DNA of 64,000 nt, taken from NCBI RefSeq assembly GCF_003121985.1, contig NZ_QEWP01000004.1, positions 186,001 to 250,000 on the forward strand, read 5' to 3'. Origin of the DNA: Marinilabilia rubra. Its GTDB lineage: Bacteria; Bacteroidota; Bacteroidia; Bacteroidales; Marinilabiliaceae. The translations under genes were made by a program, and so were the position numbers. Shown here one piece after another: positions 16,890-25,999 of this stretch. The notes below the pieces were generated by a model. The model was not told the origin of the DNA, searched no databases, and was given only the letters and a program-made list of their open reading frames with translations. The first letter of the stretch is position 1; every line of letters starts with the position of its first letter.

Positions 16890-19112
16890 TCAGGCAGAGT
16901 CAAAACGTGACACATCAAATACTCCCCTGATATTCTTAATCTTCTTCATAAGCCTATTGAGCAATTGCTTATTATTCACAAATACCGAAAGTGTTCCTTC
17001 AAACATACCATTAAAGGAATCTACATTAATCGATCGCATTTTGAGCCCCATATCTTTTGAAACCACCTGGGAAATATTGGTAACAATGCCAATGTCATCC
17101 TCCCCTGTAACTTTGAGGGTCGCCAGATAAGAGCCCCCTGCTTCCCCTGACCATTTGGCGGGCACAATCCGATATCCGTATCTTTTGCGCATATCAGGGG
17201 CATTGGGACAAGATGTTCGGTGAATGCGAATTCCCCCACTGATAGAAACAAATCCAAAAATTTCGTCTCCAAAAATAGGATTACAACACTTTGCCAATTG
17301 AAAATTCACATTACTTAAATTCTTGTCAATCAACAGTACATCCTGCCCTATTTCTTCATCATCTTCAACCGGGGTCACAAAATTTTCAGCACTCTTTACA
17401 GCCTGCTGGTTTTCAAGACTCTCTTTTTCTCTCTCCCTTTCCCTGAATATAAAGTCTTTTACGGCAACAACATCCAGTTTATCTTCGGCAATATCACGGA
17501 AAAAATCATGTAAGGACTTATACTTAAAGTTTTTTACCAATTGTCCGATTAATTGGTCATTTAAGTCTAATTTCCAGTTTTTAAGCCTTCTGACCAGCAA
17601 TTCACGGCCAATCTCAGCCTCTTTGTATTCAATATCGCGCAATGCCTGCTTTAGTTTGGTACGTGCCCTGGATGTAGATACCACGCTCAACCAATCCTGC
17701 TTAGGCTCTTGATTAGAAGATGTTTGTATTTCTACCTGATCACCATTGTGTAATTTATACTTGATCGAAACATTCTTCTGATTCACCCTTGCTCCCACAC
17801 ATTTCTTCCCAATTTCAGAATGAATATCAAAAGCAAAATCAAGCACAGTTGCCCCCTTGGGAAGCCTTCTTAAATCACCTTTTGGCGTAAAAACAAACAC
17901 CTCCTCATCGTAAAGGTTTAGCTTGAAGTCATCAATAAAATCAACAGCATTAACCTCCGGGTTTTCAAGTATTTCACGAACATTTGTCAACCACTGGTCA
18001 AGCCCTTTTTCGCTTTTAATGCCTTTGTATCGCCAGTGTGCAGCCAATCCTTTTTCAGCAATCTCGTCCATGCGGCGGGTACGAATCTGCACCTCAATCC
18101 ATTTATGATTGGGACCTAACACTGTGGTATGCAGAGACTCATACCCATTACTTTTGGGAACTGAGAGCCAATCGCGCAAACGGCTTGGATTAGGCTGGTA
18201 TTTATCGGTCACAATAGAATAAACTTTCCAGCACTCTGCCTTTTCTTTTTTCAGGTCGGTATCGATAATGATTCGTATCGCGAAAAGATCATAAACCTGC
18301 TCAAAATCCACATTCTGTTTGAGCATCTTGTTGTAAATGGAATTTATGGTTTTCGTGCGCCCCTTAATTGTAAAATTCAATCCCTGTTCATTCAGCTCTT
18401 TCTCGAGCGGAGCAATAAATTCCTTTATGTATTTGTCTCTTGCCCTTTTGGTTTCGTTTAGTTTTTTAGCGATGAATTTGTACATATCCCGGTTGGTATA
18501 TTTCATCACCAGGTCTTCCATCTCGGACTTTATAGAATACAAGCCCAGGCGGTGAGCCATAGGAGCATATAAGTATGCAACTTCGGACGATATGTTTTGC
18601 TGACTTTCTTCAGAGTAAAGGTCAAGTGTGCGCATAGTGCGCAGACGGTCAGCAACAATAATGAGGATTACCCTTACATCTTGTGCAAAAGTCAGTAATA
18701 ATTTCCTGAAGTTTTCTGATCTTATTGAAGGATTTCGGTTGTACAAATCAGCAACCTTACCCAGTCCTTCCATAATCATCACTACGTGGTCGTCAAATTT
18801 CTCTCTGATTTCTGCAATTGAAATTTCCCCGTTACGCAACACATCATACAGTAAAGAACAAATAAGAGAAGTCCGACCAACTCCTATCTCTTCCACAACA
18901 ATGCGGGCAATTTCAAGAGAATGTAACAGCGCAGGAGTTCCGGAAATGCGCCTGATATTCGTCCCTTTTTGCAAAGAAACTTCAATGGCTTCACGAATCA
19001 TCTTTATATCGCCGGGTCTTGTGATTCCCTCCGAGGCTTTTAACAAAGCCTTATAACTGAGCAATATTTCTCTTTGTTCCTTTCTGGTTATTGGTTTATT
19101 CAGATCAGGCAT
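16890..19112 (-). CDS. relA: RelA-type (p)ppGpp synthetase with degenerate hydrolase domain
   Basis: Stringent-response enzyme of 740 residues. Domain order is pseudo-HD (about 45-190), synthetase (about 240-370), TGS (about 405-465), a helical/zinc-finger region and C-terminal ACT (about 660-735). The synthetase part has KGRTKTINSIYNKM, YDLFAIRIIIDTD, SVPKSNGYESLHTTV and EVQIRTRRMDEIAEKGLAAH, all intact. In the HD domain H64 is kept, but the HD pair reads LLYDV (Y89-D90) and the downstream ED pair reads RN (93-94), so ppGpp hydrolysis is probably lost. TGS shows EEVFVFTPKGDLRRLPKGAT. A bifunctional SpoT should exist elsewhere. Confidence 0.94.
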   Translation of the reverse strand: MPDLNKPITRKEQREILLSYKALLKASEGITRPGDIKMIREAIEVSLQKGTNIRRISGTPALLHSLEIARIVVEEIGVGRTSLICSLLYDVLRNGEISIAEIREKFDDHVVMIMEGLGKVADLYNRNPSIRSENFRKLLLTFAQDVRVILIIVADRLRTMRTLDLYSEESQQNISSEVAYLYAPMAHRLGLYSIKSEMEDLVMKYTNRDMYKFIAKKLNETKRARDKYIKEFIAPLEKELNEQGLNFTIKGRTKTINSIYNKMLKQNVDFEQVYDLFAIRIIIDTDLKKEKAECWKVYSIVTDKYQPNPSRLRDWLSVPKSNGYESLHTTVLGPNHKWIEVQIRTRRMDEIAEKGLAAHWRYKGIKSEKGLDQWLTNVREILENPEVNAVDFIDDFKLNLYDEEVFVFTPKGDLRRLPKGATVLDFAFDIHSEIGKKCVGARVNQKNVSIKYKLHNGDQVEIQTSSNQEPKQDWLSVVSTSRARTKLKQALRDIEYKEAEIGRELLVRRLKNWKLDLNDQLIGQLVKNFKYKSLHDFFRDIAEDKLDVVAVKDFIFREREREKESLENQQAVKSAENFVTPVEDDEEIGQDVLLIDKNLSNVNFQLAKCCNPIFGDEIFGFVSISGGIRIHRTSCPNAPDMRKRYGYRIVPAKWSGEAGGSYLATLKVTGEDDIGIVTNISQVVSKDMGLKMRSINVDSFNGMFEGTLSVFVNNKQLLNRLMKKIKNIRGVFDVSRFDSA

Positions 19113-19179
19113 AATAATTATGGTTTGGAACTGTAAAGATAAAACAATCCTTTACGCCAGAAGAATAAAAAAAACCAAT

Positions 19180-19187
19180 TATTTTTG
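19180..19187 (+). promoter_or_regulatory. Weak candidate promoter for the AsmA gene
   Basis: TATTTTTG fits TAnnTTTG and lies 75 bp before the AsmA start. No -33 TTG at proper spacing was found. Confidence 0.3.
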
Positions 19188-19261
19188 CCTAACCTCTATC
19201 TTTTCAAATCGTATAGAAAAAAGCAACTAATGTAACACAACCAAACTCAGACCATTTTAGC

Positions 19262-22200
19262 ATGAAAAAATTCTTCAATCTCCTTAAATATTTAGCATTA
19301 ATATTTATCTCTGTAGTGGTATTACTTTTTGCCATCGCCGAGTTTGCTGAAGACCGAATAGCTTCCATTAGTGTGGAGCAGATTAATAAAAGCATCGGGC
19401 TACCGGTAACATATGATGAAATATCATTTTCATTGTTGCGAGACTTTCCTTTGGCTACTTTGGAAATTAATGATATTTGGCTGGGCTCTCCCTCTAAAGG
19501 AGAATCAAAAAATAAAATTGACACCCTGGCTAACATTCAAAAAGTCTATGTATCTGTCAGAATGTTACCCCTTGTGAGTGAGCAGCGATTTGATATTGTA
19601 GAGATCGACGTTGAAGGAGCTGAAGGTTTCTACGCAGTGGATTCCTCGGGAATTTCAAATATTGATTTTTTAATGGACACCACCCATACTGAGGCAGTGG
19701 ATACAACGGCCACAGGTCTTCAAATATCTCTTCGAGAATTGACTATTAAAAACATGCGCCTTCAATATTCCGATAAAACAATAAATGCAAAAGGGCTTTT
19801 ATCTGTTCCGGAAATATATATGGATGGGGAATTTGAAAATGGAATTTTTGAAAGTGCCATTGAGGGAACAGCCATTTTATCCGACTGCCATTATGGAGAA
19901 ACCAACGCTTGTTTGATGAAACAAACAAAATTGGTTTTTGAAATGGAATACCTCAAAGACTCCGTCTTTATCAATAAAGCACATGTTTTTTCAGATGGGA
20001 TTGAATTAAGAGCCGAAGGAGAAATCGGGCTGAAAGAAGATCTCTTTTCCAGTTTACTGATATCATCTCCAAGTCTGGATATTCAAGAATTAAAAAAATA
20101 CATCCCAATCGAACTATTGGAGGAATATGGTATTGAAAACACCTCTGGCACAGCCAAACTTGAGGGCACCGTTAAGGGGGTAATCTCTGATTCAATAATG
20201 CCGGGATTAAGCTTTGATTTTGAAATCAGTAAGGGGGGCATAAAAATAAAAGATTATCCTGCTTTGTCTAATATCAAGCTCAACGGACAATTTACCAACG
20301 GATCATTACACAACAATCAATCCACCTCATTGTCCATCAATCAGCTTTATTTTGAGACCGACCAAAGCAATGGAGAGCTCGATTTCATTCTTCAGGATCT
20401 GGATAATCCGCGATACTCAGGAAGTTTCTCTGCCAATATGGATTTAAAAGAATTGAAGAACCATTTTATTCCTGACTCCCTCATCTCCAAGCTGGAAGGC
20501 AAAATGGACGCCCGTCTGGTCACCGAAGGTGTTTTGCCCGACAAGATAGATTCCACATTTATGGACAAGATCGCCCAAAACAGCCGCGGGTTTTTGTTCT
20601 TCAAAGAAGTAAACCTAACAATGGACTCCCTTATTTCTGTAGATTCATGTGACTTGGAGATAGAATACCTGCCGGATACACTGAGAATAAAAGATGCCAA
20701 CCTTCGTATTCCCTCCTATCATGTAATGATAAATGATGCCGATGCTTATTTTAGTTTTTCAGGGCAAATAAGCGATTATATGAATATGGCAGTAAAAATG
20801 GATACCCTGCATCTGCAAACCACAAAAAGTCTAATTAGTGGATCGGCTAGTCTTTCCAATCTGAATGAACCTGATTACGAACTTTATGCCAAAATGGATC
20901 TGGATATGGGAGAAATTGCAAAGATGGTTCCGGATACCCTGATAATGTCTATGAACGGAGAAATCATGGCTTCCATGTCTTCTTCAGGGAAAATAAGGCC
21001 AGATTCGATGATGAATGACATTGAACCACTGATATTTGAAAACAGCAGCTTCATTGTCAATGCCAACAATTTTTCTGTTAGGATGCCTGATACTTTAATG
21101 AGTGTAAAGAATTTGACAGGAGAATTTTCAATGGCTCATGATTCTTTAAAAATCATCAATACTTCAGGCACATATGCCAACATTGATTTTATGGTCGATT
21201 CGACCAGTGTCACTAATAGTTATGGAGCCATTTTGCAAAAAGATTCCTCCCCTTTGGGCATATCAGGAAAATTTGCCCTTGGTGATCTTGATTATTCGGC
21301 TTTTGCTGCTTTTATGGAAGAAGACAGTCTTGGCAGCGATAAAATTTCCGGAGAAAACACTCCTGATAATGAAGAGTTTTTGAACTTCAAATATAACCTG
21401 AAAGGCACTCTGTCAGTAAATAGTTTCAAGTACAACAAATCCACCTTTGAAAACCTATCCTGCCTGTTTAATCTAAGCGATAGCTTGTTTATTATTGATC
21501 AATTCAAAACGGATGCTTTTGATGGCACCTTAAACAATGCCATAAGATATGAATTGTATCCTGATAATCGGTCAGTAGTAGCATTCAGGAGCCAGATAGA
21601 CAAAATGGATATCTCAACCCTGCTGAAGGAATTTGACGATTTCGATCAGAAAGAAATATCCCATGAACAACTCAGCGGATTGTTTTCTACAAAAATGGAT
21701 GGTCGCATTGTCATGCATGGAGATTCATTAGTCATGGACTCAATACAGGTAAAAGGCGATATGAAACTGGAAGACGGAGGTCTCTACAATTACAAACGAG
21801 CCATGGAGCTGGCAGATTTTACCAGTTTGGACGAATTGGATAATATGCAATTTAAAACGATGGAAAGCCAGCTCTTTATATTTAAAAACGCACTTTACGT
21901 CCCTAAAACTGACATCCGAAGCAATGCCATGGATATTACAGCATATGGGATGCAAACTTTTGGAGAGGATTACCAGTACCATTTGCGCATTTACCTTGGA
22001 GAAATCCTTCACGGAAAAACCAGGAGAATACGCAAGAAACAGGAAGAAATGGCTGACAATCCCGATGACAAAAAGCCAAAACTAAAATCACTTTACATCC
22101 AGTCATCCAGTATAAACGGAAATTCGAAAAATGGTCTTGACAACAAAAAAGACCGGTTTAGAATGCAGACAAAAATTAACGTACAGGAAAAAATCCTGAA

Positions 22201-22288
22201 TATTATTTTTCATCCCCTACTGTTAGATTTTGATACCGGAGTAGATATGGAGATGCTGCAAATTAATAGAAATATGGCCAAAAAATAG
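19262..22288 (+). CDS. AsmA-family envelope protein
   Basis: A 1008-residue protein with one N-terminal membrane helix (YLALIFISVVVLLFAIAEF, about 9-28) and a large periplasmic beta-rich body. It has the AsmA N-terminal module (LPVTYDEISFSLLRDFPLAT) and repeated AsmA-like beta strands towards the C-terminus, with many Met/Asp/Ser-rich SxxG motifs. AsmA-like proteins are thought to form hydrophobic grooves that carry phospholipid between inner and outer membrane. The stop is 9 bp before the DsbA-like gene, indicating co-transcription. Bacteroidota often have several paralogues; which one this is cannot be said. Confidence 0.85.
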   Translation: MKKFFNLLKYLALIFISVVVLLFAIAEFAEDRIASISVEQINKSIGLPVTYDEISFSLLRDFPLATLEINDIWLGSPSKGESKNKIDTLANIQKVYVSVRMLPLVSEQRFDIVEIDVEGAEGFYAVDSSGISNIDFLMDTTHTEAVDTTATGLQISLRELTIKNMRLQYSDKTINAKGLLSVPEIYMDGEFENGIFESAIEGTAILSDCHYGETNACLMKQTKLVFEMEYLKDSVFINKAHVFSDGIELRAEGEIGLKEDLFSSLLISSPSLDIQELKKYIPIELLEEYGIENTSGTAKLEGTVKGVISDSIMPGLSFDFEISKGGIKIKDYPALSNIKLNGQFTNGSLHNNQSTSLSINQLYFETDQSNGELDFILQDLDNPRYSGSFSANMDLKELKNHFIPDSLISKLEGKMDARLVTEGVLPDKIDSTFMDKIAQNSRGFLFFKEVNLTMDSLISVDSCDLEIEYLPDTLRIKDANLRIPSYHVMINDADAYFSFSGQISDYMNMAVKMDTLHLQTTKSLISGSASLSNLNEPDYELYAKMDLDMGEIAKMVPDTLIMSMNGEIMASMSSSGKIRPDSMMNDIEPLIFENSSFIVNANNFSVRMPDTLMSVKNLTGEFSMAHDSLKIINTSGTYANIDFMVDSTSVTNSYGAILQKDSSPLGISGKFALGDLDYSAFAAFMEEDSLGSDKISGENTPDNEEFLNFKYNLKGTLSVNSFKYNKSTFENLSCLFNLSDSLFIIDQFKTDAFDGTLNNAIRYELYPDNRSVVAFRSQIDKMDISTLLKEFDDFDQKEISHEQLSGLFSTKMDGRIVMHGDSLVMDSIQVKGDMKLEDGGLYNYKRAMELADFTSLDELDNMQFKTMESQLFIFKNALYVPKTDIRSNAMDITAYGMQTFGEDYQYHLRIYLGEILHGKTRRIRKKQEEMADNPDDKKPKLKSLYIQSSSINGNSKNGLDNKKDRFRMQTKINVQEKILNIIFHPLLLDFDTGVDMEMLQINRNMAKK

Positions 22289-22297
22289 CCAGAAAAT

Positions 22298-22960
22298 ATG
22301 ACACCAAAAATGAACAGGATTTTACAGGCAACTTCGTTGGTTGTTTCGGCCATTATTTTTGTATTGATCATCATTAAACTTGTCAATTATTATAGCGACA
22401 AAAACAATTCGGAACGTCCATTGGAAAAGCCGTTAACAGAAAGCGAAAATGACATTGTCTGGGGCTCTCCCGATGCGTCACTGACCATGTATATGTTTTC
22501 CAGCTATAAGTGTAAATTCTGCTCCTTATTCTTTACAGAGGTGTTTCCTGAAATAAATGAGAAATACATTGATACAGGCACGCTAAAGGTGGTACTCAAG
22601 CCAGTTAACCTTAGAGAAGATGAAAATATGATGAAAGCCATTCAGGCATCGGTTTGTGTCAATAAGTTTGGTAAATTTGAGAAATTTCATGAGCTGCTTA
22701 TTACCAACCCGAATGTAGTTAAAACCGAAGACTTCCAGGTATTACTGGATGATTTCATTGCTGCCAATCCGGATATTGCCCAATGCCTGCTGGAGAACAA
22801 TGACTACGAATACATTCGCAAAAACAATAAAGAATTCAGCGCCAATAATTTTTCCGGAACCCCTACGTTTGTTATTGAAGGGAAGATATATTCAGGGTTC
22901 AGAAACTTCGAACAATTTGAAGATATTTTTCAAAATGAAACATCTGATGCAACTTATTAG
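22298..22960 (+). CDS. Membrane-anchored DsbA-like thiol oxidoreductase
   Basis: 220 residues: a signal-anchor helix at about 9-30 (ATSLVVSAIIFVLIIIKLV) and a periplasmic thioredoxin/DsbA fold. The active site is C72-K-F-C75 within SSYKCKFCSLFF. The cis-proline loop is SGTPTFVIEGK and the helical insertion carries KFGKFEKFHELL. This matches the DsbA-like family DUF/Thioredoxin_4 that oxidises or shuffles disulfides outside the cytoplasm. It is 9 bp from the AsmA gene and 105 bp ahead of a Cys-rich lipoprotein gene that could be a substrate (inference). No DsbB or VKOR partner is nearby. Confidence 0.9.
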   Translation: MTPKMNRILQATSLVVSAIIFVLIIIKLVNYYSDKNNSERPLEKPLTESENDIVWGSPDASLTMYMFSSYKCKFCSLFFTEVFPEINEKYIDTGTLKVVLKPVNLREDENMMKAIQASVCVNKFGKFEKFHELLITNPNVVKTEDFQVLLDDFIAANPDIAQCLLENNDYEYIRKNNKEFSANNFSGTPTFVIEGKIYSGFRNFEQFEDIFQNETSDATY

Positions 22961-23065
22961 TATAATTAGTGCCTTTAATAAAGTACCACTTGATTAGCAG
23001 ACATATTTTAAATATTAAGACCTTTTGTCTAATTTCAAAAACGGACATTACAAAAGTATAAGATC

Positions 23066-23410
23066 ATGAAAAAGAAAATTTTTTATCTGCCTCTGATTCT
23101 TCTTAGTATTCTGGGAGCCATTCAGGTTGGTTGCCAGGAAGAAGATGAAGAAATTTGTGAATCGTTTGATGCCAATTGTGATGCGCCAAATTTGGCTACC
23201 ACCTGTTGTACGGATGATGTATGCTATTACGAGTACAATGGTAAAAAATACGAAGATACTGCCAGCGGAGAGACTGAATTGATTGCAGACATGTGTGGCA
23301 CCGGAGAAACACAAGCAGTCAATGTAAACACAGAAGACCTTAAAATGAAACTAAAATCGCAGACGAAAAGACTCATGGCAGAAGCCAGAGCGGCCGTTAT
23401 TTGTCAATAA
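23066..23410 (+). CDS. Small cysteine-rich lipoprotein, function unknown
   Basis: 114 residues. A signal peptide ends in a lipobox-like IQVGC with C23 as lipid site, followed by an acidic stretch (QEEDEEICE), which in Bacteroidota resembles a surface-export tether signal. Seven further cysteines follow in a compact region and near the C-terminus (EIC, ANC, TTCC, DVC, DMC, VIC), so up to three disulfides are possible. No known family is recognised. The DsbA-like gene just upstream and the TlpA-like gene convergent downstream make a redox-linked role plausible. The gene ends in a strong hairpin terminator. Confidence 0.75.
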   Translation: MKKKIFYLPLILLSILGAIQVGCQEEDEEICESFDANCDAPNLATTCCTDDVCYYEYNGKKYEDTASGETELIADMCGTGETQAVNVNTEDLKMKLKSQTKRLMAEARAAVICQ

Positions 23411-23423
23411 AAAAGTAGAGCAT

Positions 23424-23466
23424 AAAAAAATGCCGGAGATCAGATTTGACCTCCGGCATTTTTTTA
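23424..23466. terminator. Bidirectional terminator between convergent genes
   Basis: AAAAAAATGCCGGAG pairs with CTCCGGCATTTTTTT around a 12-nt loop. A-run and T-run on the two sides serve both the Cys-rich lipoprotein gene (plus) and the TlpA-like gene (minus). Confidence 0.92.
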
Positions 23467-23478
23467 TGTCCGTATATT

Positions 23479-24039
23479 TTATTTTTCTGACTTTCGACTA
23501 AACCAACCACTCCAAAATGGCGAAAAAGAGCCTTTTTCGAGCTTTTCCAACTTATCCTTAAGCTCCCTGCCCCTTAGGTTTTTTGCAACAACAATGCCAT
23601 CTCCGTTAATAAGAATGTTGGCAGGAATTCCACGAACACCATATTGTTGCGCTGCCTGGTTTTTCCAACCTTTCAAATCACTAACATGATATTTCCATGT
23701 CATACCATCCTTTTGAATAGCATTCATCCAGGCCTCTTTTTTTACATCTAATGAAACACTATAAATGGTAAAGCCATTTGCCTCCCCAAAACTCGCATCT
23801 TTAAAGCTTTCGAAAGCTTCCACCAAAAATGGACTTTCTTTACGACAAGGGCCGCACCAGGAAGCCCAAAAATCAATTAAAACCATCTTCCCCGAAAGTG
23901 AAGACAATGCAATCTCGCTCCCTTCTGGAGAACTCATCACAATCTCCGGCGCTTTTTCCCCAACCTCGGGATTTTGGGCTTTACCGCTAGTAAAAGCAAA
24001 TGTAAATGCCACCGTTAATAAAAATAGTTTTCTACTCAT
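23479..24039 (-). CDS. TlpA-like secreted thioredoxin
   Basis: 186 residues from ATG 24039. A signal peptide (MSRKLFLLTVAFTFAFTSG, cleavage after KAQ) precedes an AhpC/TSA-TlpA fold with VGEKAPEIVM, the active site FWASWCGPCRKES and the cis-proline loop GVRGIPANILI. Such periplasmic thioredoxins keep protein or haem-ligand thiols reduced. The frame is open for 39 more codons upstream, but that part lacks a signal-like start and the ATG used here begins a clean signal peptide. It faces the DsbA-like and Cys-rich lipoprotein genes, so oxidising and reducing factors sit side by side. Confidence 0.9.
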   Translation of the reverse strand: MSRKLFLLTVAFTFAFTSGKAQNPEVGEKAPEIVMSSPEGSEIALSSLSGKMVLIDFWASWCGPCRKESPFLVEAFESFKDASFGEANGFTIYSVSLDVKKEAWMNAIQKDGMTWKYHVSDLKGWKNQAAQQYGVRGIPANILINGDGIVVAKNLRGRELKDKLEKLEKGSFSPFWSGWFSRKSEK

Positions 24040-24192
24040 AAATATGTTGTTCTTGAAAATTATGGTTCCAAGCCACAAAAAGCCAAATTCTTTTAAAATT
24101 TTCTCATTATACCTGATTACAACAACCTCTCCAAAAATTGCAAAAAAATAAACCAAATAAATTTATTGAAGCTGTTAACAAATCAAGATTTT

Positions 24193-24372
24193 AGCCTGGT
24201 TTATTCATGAGTTTTCGTTATGAGATGTTTAAATACCAATAAATTCAGGCAACCGCAGAGAAAATTGATAAAGGAAATAGTGAACTATTTTCAAGTCAAT
24301 TTCATTGAGGACGCCTGAATTTAGCAGGTAGTTGAACATCGTAATAGATAATTTATGAATAATCCAGGTTAG
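24193..24372. repeat. Palindromic dispersed repeat, copy B (180 bp)
   Basis: Same family and orientation as the copy at 7791-7971. The ends are AGCCTGGTTTATTCATGA and the complement-like TTTATGAATAATCCAGG. Here the inner stem is AATTCAGGC (24242-24250) with GCCTGAATT (24313-24321), a perfect 9-bp pair. Three pairs differ from copy A on both arms at once, so pairing is kept while sequence changes. Confidence 0.85.
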
Positions 24373-24700
24373 ACATCTTTAAAATAGAATTCAAATTTTA
24401 TGTGGCTAAATTAAACAATTCCTTTAAAATATAGTTATGCACATATGAAACAAAATTCAGATCAGGTGAATAAAAAAATCAACCTCAATTCTAATTATTG
24501 TTAAATCAACAAAAAAATTCAACACTCAATAATATAGTTGCACATACGACTACATTTTGAAAAAGAATTAATAATGAAGTGTTAACAACCACGTTTGGAG
24601 GATCGCTTTTATCATCAACAGCCATTCCACCATTTGACATTTCCAAAAAAAACCTTTATATTTAAATAATTGAATGTTAAATCGTTAAAACCAATACATT
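24373..24700. other. AT-rich gap upstream of the YtxH gene
   Basis: 328 bp with no open frame of note, no strong hairpin and no clear promoter word. It must contain the promoter of the YtxH gene. Confidence 0.4.
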
Positions 24701-24979
24701 ATGAAGAATACCGGATTATTTTTAGGAGGACTCATTTTTGGTGCTGCAGCAGGAGCTGCTCTTGCTCTTTTATATGCCCCACAAACAGGAGAAGACACTC
24801 GTCGACAAATCAAGGTAAAGATTGATGAATTGGAAGACGAACTGGACAAGATGCGTGATAAACTTAAAGAAAAAGGCTCCGAAATGAAAGACGAAGCCCG
24901 CAAAAGAATTCAGGAGCTTGAAACACGGATTGAAAAACTTATGGAAGAATACCGTAAGGCACCTGAAAAAGCCAAATAA
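24701..24979 (+). CDS. YtxH domain-containing protein
   Basis: 92 residues. An N-terminal glycine/alanine-rich membrane segment (GLFLGGLIFGAAAGAALALL) ends in YAPQTGEDTRRQ, the classic YtxH signature, followed by a charged coiled coil of about 60 residues. YtxH proteins are stress- or stationary-phase-linked small membrane proteins of unknown mechanism. A terminator separates it from the downstream holin-like gene. Confidence 0.88.
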   Translation: MKNTGLFLGGLIFGAAAGAALALLYAPQTGEDTRRQIKVKIDELEDELDKMRDKLKEKGSEMKDEARKRIQELETRIEKLMEEYRKAPEKAK

Positions 24980-25013
24980 TCCTCCAGGTCATTACCTGAT
25001 TATTTTTCGGGTT

Positions 25014-25047
25014 AAAAAGTTGTTCTTAACGGAGCAACTTTTTTATT
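25014..25047 (+). terminator. Terminator after the YtxH gene
   Basis: AAAAAGTTGTTC pairs with GAGCAACTTTTTT around a short loop, with one G-U pair, then TATTTTA. It ends about 43 bp before the next start codon. Confidence 0.75.
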
Positions 25048-25089
25048 TTATGAAAAATTTGCACCTTGCATTGTACTAATTCTGGACTA

Positions 25090-25461
25090 ATGAAGGAAAA
25101 TATTACTCGCGAAATAGATGAACTAAAAAAAGAGTTTGAAGAATATGTGCAGGTTCGTATAGATCTGACCAAACTTCATATAGCGGGTGAGCTGTCCCGG
25201 TTTTTCTCAAGTTTTATGACTAAAACCGTAATGCTTTATCTGTTCTTTTTTGTTTTTATGTTTTTCTCTCTTGCCGGAGCCGTTCTGCTGGCCCAATGGC
25301 TGGAATCTTATGTGGTGGGATTTGCCCTTACCGGAGTTATCTTTTTGTTTGCTGCCATTATTTTCTGGCTTTTGCGCAAAAGACTAATAGAACGCCCTGT
25401 AGTTAAAAGATTTATTGAATTAATGTTCCCTAAATTTGACGATGAAGATGAAGAAGCATAA
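25090..25461 (+). CDS. Holin-superfamily III / YqjE-like membrane protein
   Basis: 123 residues from ATG 25090. A charged N-terminal helix (EIDELKKEFEEYVQVRIDLT) is followed by two membrane helices (about 46-72 and 78-101) and an acidic C-terminus (FDDEDEEA). This is the pattern of the putative actinobacterial-holin-X/YqjE family, which in free-living bacteria travels with YtxH-type and YqjD-type stress proteins and is not evidence of a phage. A TTG 24 bp upstream would extend the frame, but the ATG is favoured. It overlaps the next gene. Confidence 0.82.
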   Translation: MKENITREIDELKKEFEEYVQVRIDLTKLHIAGELSRFFSSFMTKTVMLYLFFFVFMFFSLAGAVLLAQWLESYVVGFALTGVIFLFAAIIFWLLRKRLIERPVVKRFIELMFPKFDDEDEEA

Positions 25462-25711
25462 AAGGAAAGCCCATTACAGGCATATCAGAAATTACAAGGA
25501 TCTGCGAGCTGAAAAAATGCATCTTGCCTATAAAGCTAAATACAACGAAAAGCAATTGGAGTTGCGCCTGCTGGAAATTGGCTATTACCTCCACCCAATC
25601 CGACTGCTGCCTTCACTGGTGACCGAATGGGCACAACCAATGCTGATTGAATTAAAAAACCGAATCACAGAATATTTCTTTGGTAAAAGTAAAAAACGGC
25701 ATTCGGAATAA
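25442..25711 (+). CDS. Small basic protein overlapping the holin-like gene
   Basis: 89 residues from ATG 25442 (or 87 from 25448), overlapping the upstream gene by about 20 bp. The N-terminus is very basic (MKMKKHKRKAHYRHIRNYKD), the middle is helical (LRLLEIGYYLHPIRLLPSLV) and the end is FFGKSKKRHSE. There is no signal peptide. The family is unknown. Overlap and order suggest it is translated with the holin-like protein, as third member of the YtxH stress-type set. Confidence 0.7.
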   Translation: MKMKKHKRKAHYRHIRNYKDLRAEKMHLAYKAKYNEKQLELRLLEIGYYLHPIRLLPSLVTEWAQPMLIELKNRITEYFFGKSKKRHSE

Positions 25712-25771
25712 AAAATGGGATTCTTATCCCATTTCTTCCCAGCTGCCATTTCTTAATAAGGGGATTGTTTC

Positions 25772-25999
25772 TTATTTTATATCACTCCCCTGATAAATCT
25801 TGAGTGCTGATTCTTCTTTTTTCCCGGACAGATTAACTGAATCTCCCTTTTTAATTCTTTCTTTAAGTTCTTCTACCTTGCGTTGAGCCACTTCAATTCA
25901 TTCCCGTTTCATTTTGTATTCCTCATCTGATATAGCTCCCTTTTCTTTTTGCTCTTCCAATTCTTCAGATGCCTTTTCTATTTTTTCTTCAGTTTTTAA
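25772..25999 (-). pseudogene. Decayed coiled-coil gene with in-frame TGA codons
   Basis: On the minus strand a 76-codon frame reads as plausible charged coiled-coil protein (LKTEEKIEKASEELEEQKEK, then GAISDEEYKMKRE, then IEVAQRKVEELKERIKKGD, ending in TAA at 25772). It is broken by a TGA at 25898-25900 and bounded upstream by another TGA at 26000-26002. The protein-like quality on both sides of the TGA points to a recently lost gene, for example by CGA to TGA changes. No start codon remains. EKGAISDEEYKMKRE resembles SHOCT-like helical motifs (inference). Confidence 0.6.

Noticed and set aside
25090-25461. Phage holin as evidence of a prophage
   Set aside because: The family is common in chromosomal stress gene sets with YtxH, and no other phage gene is nearby.
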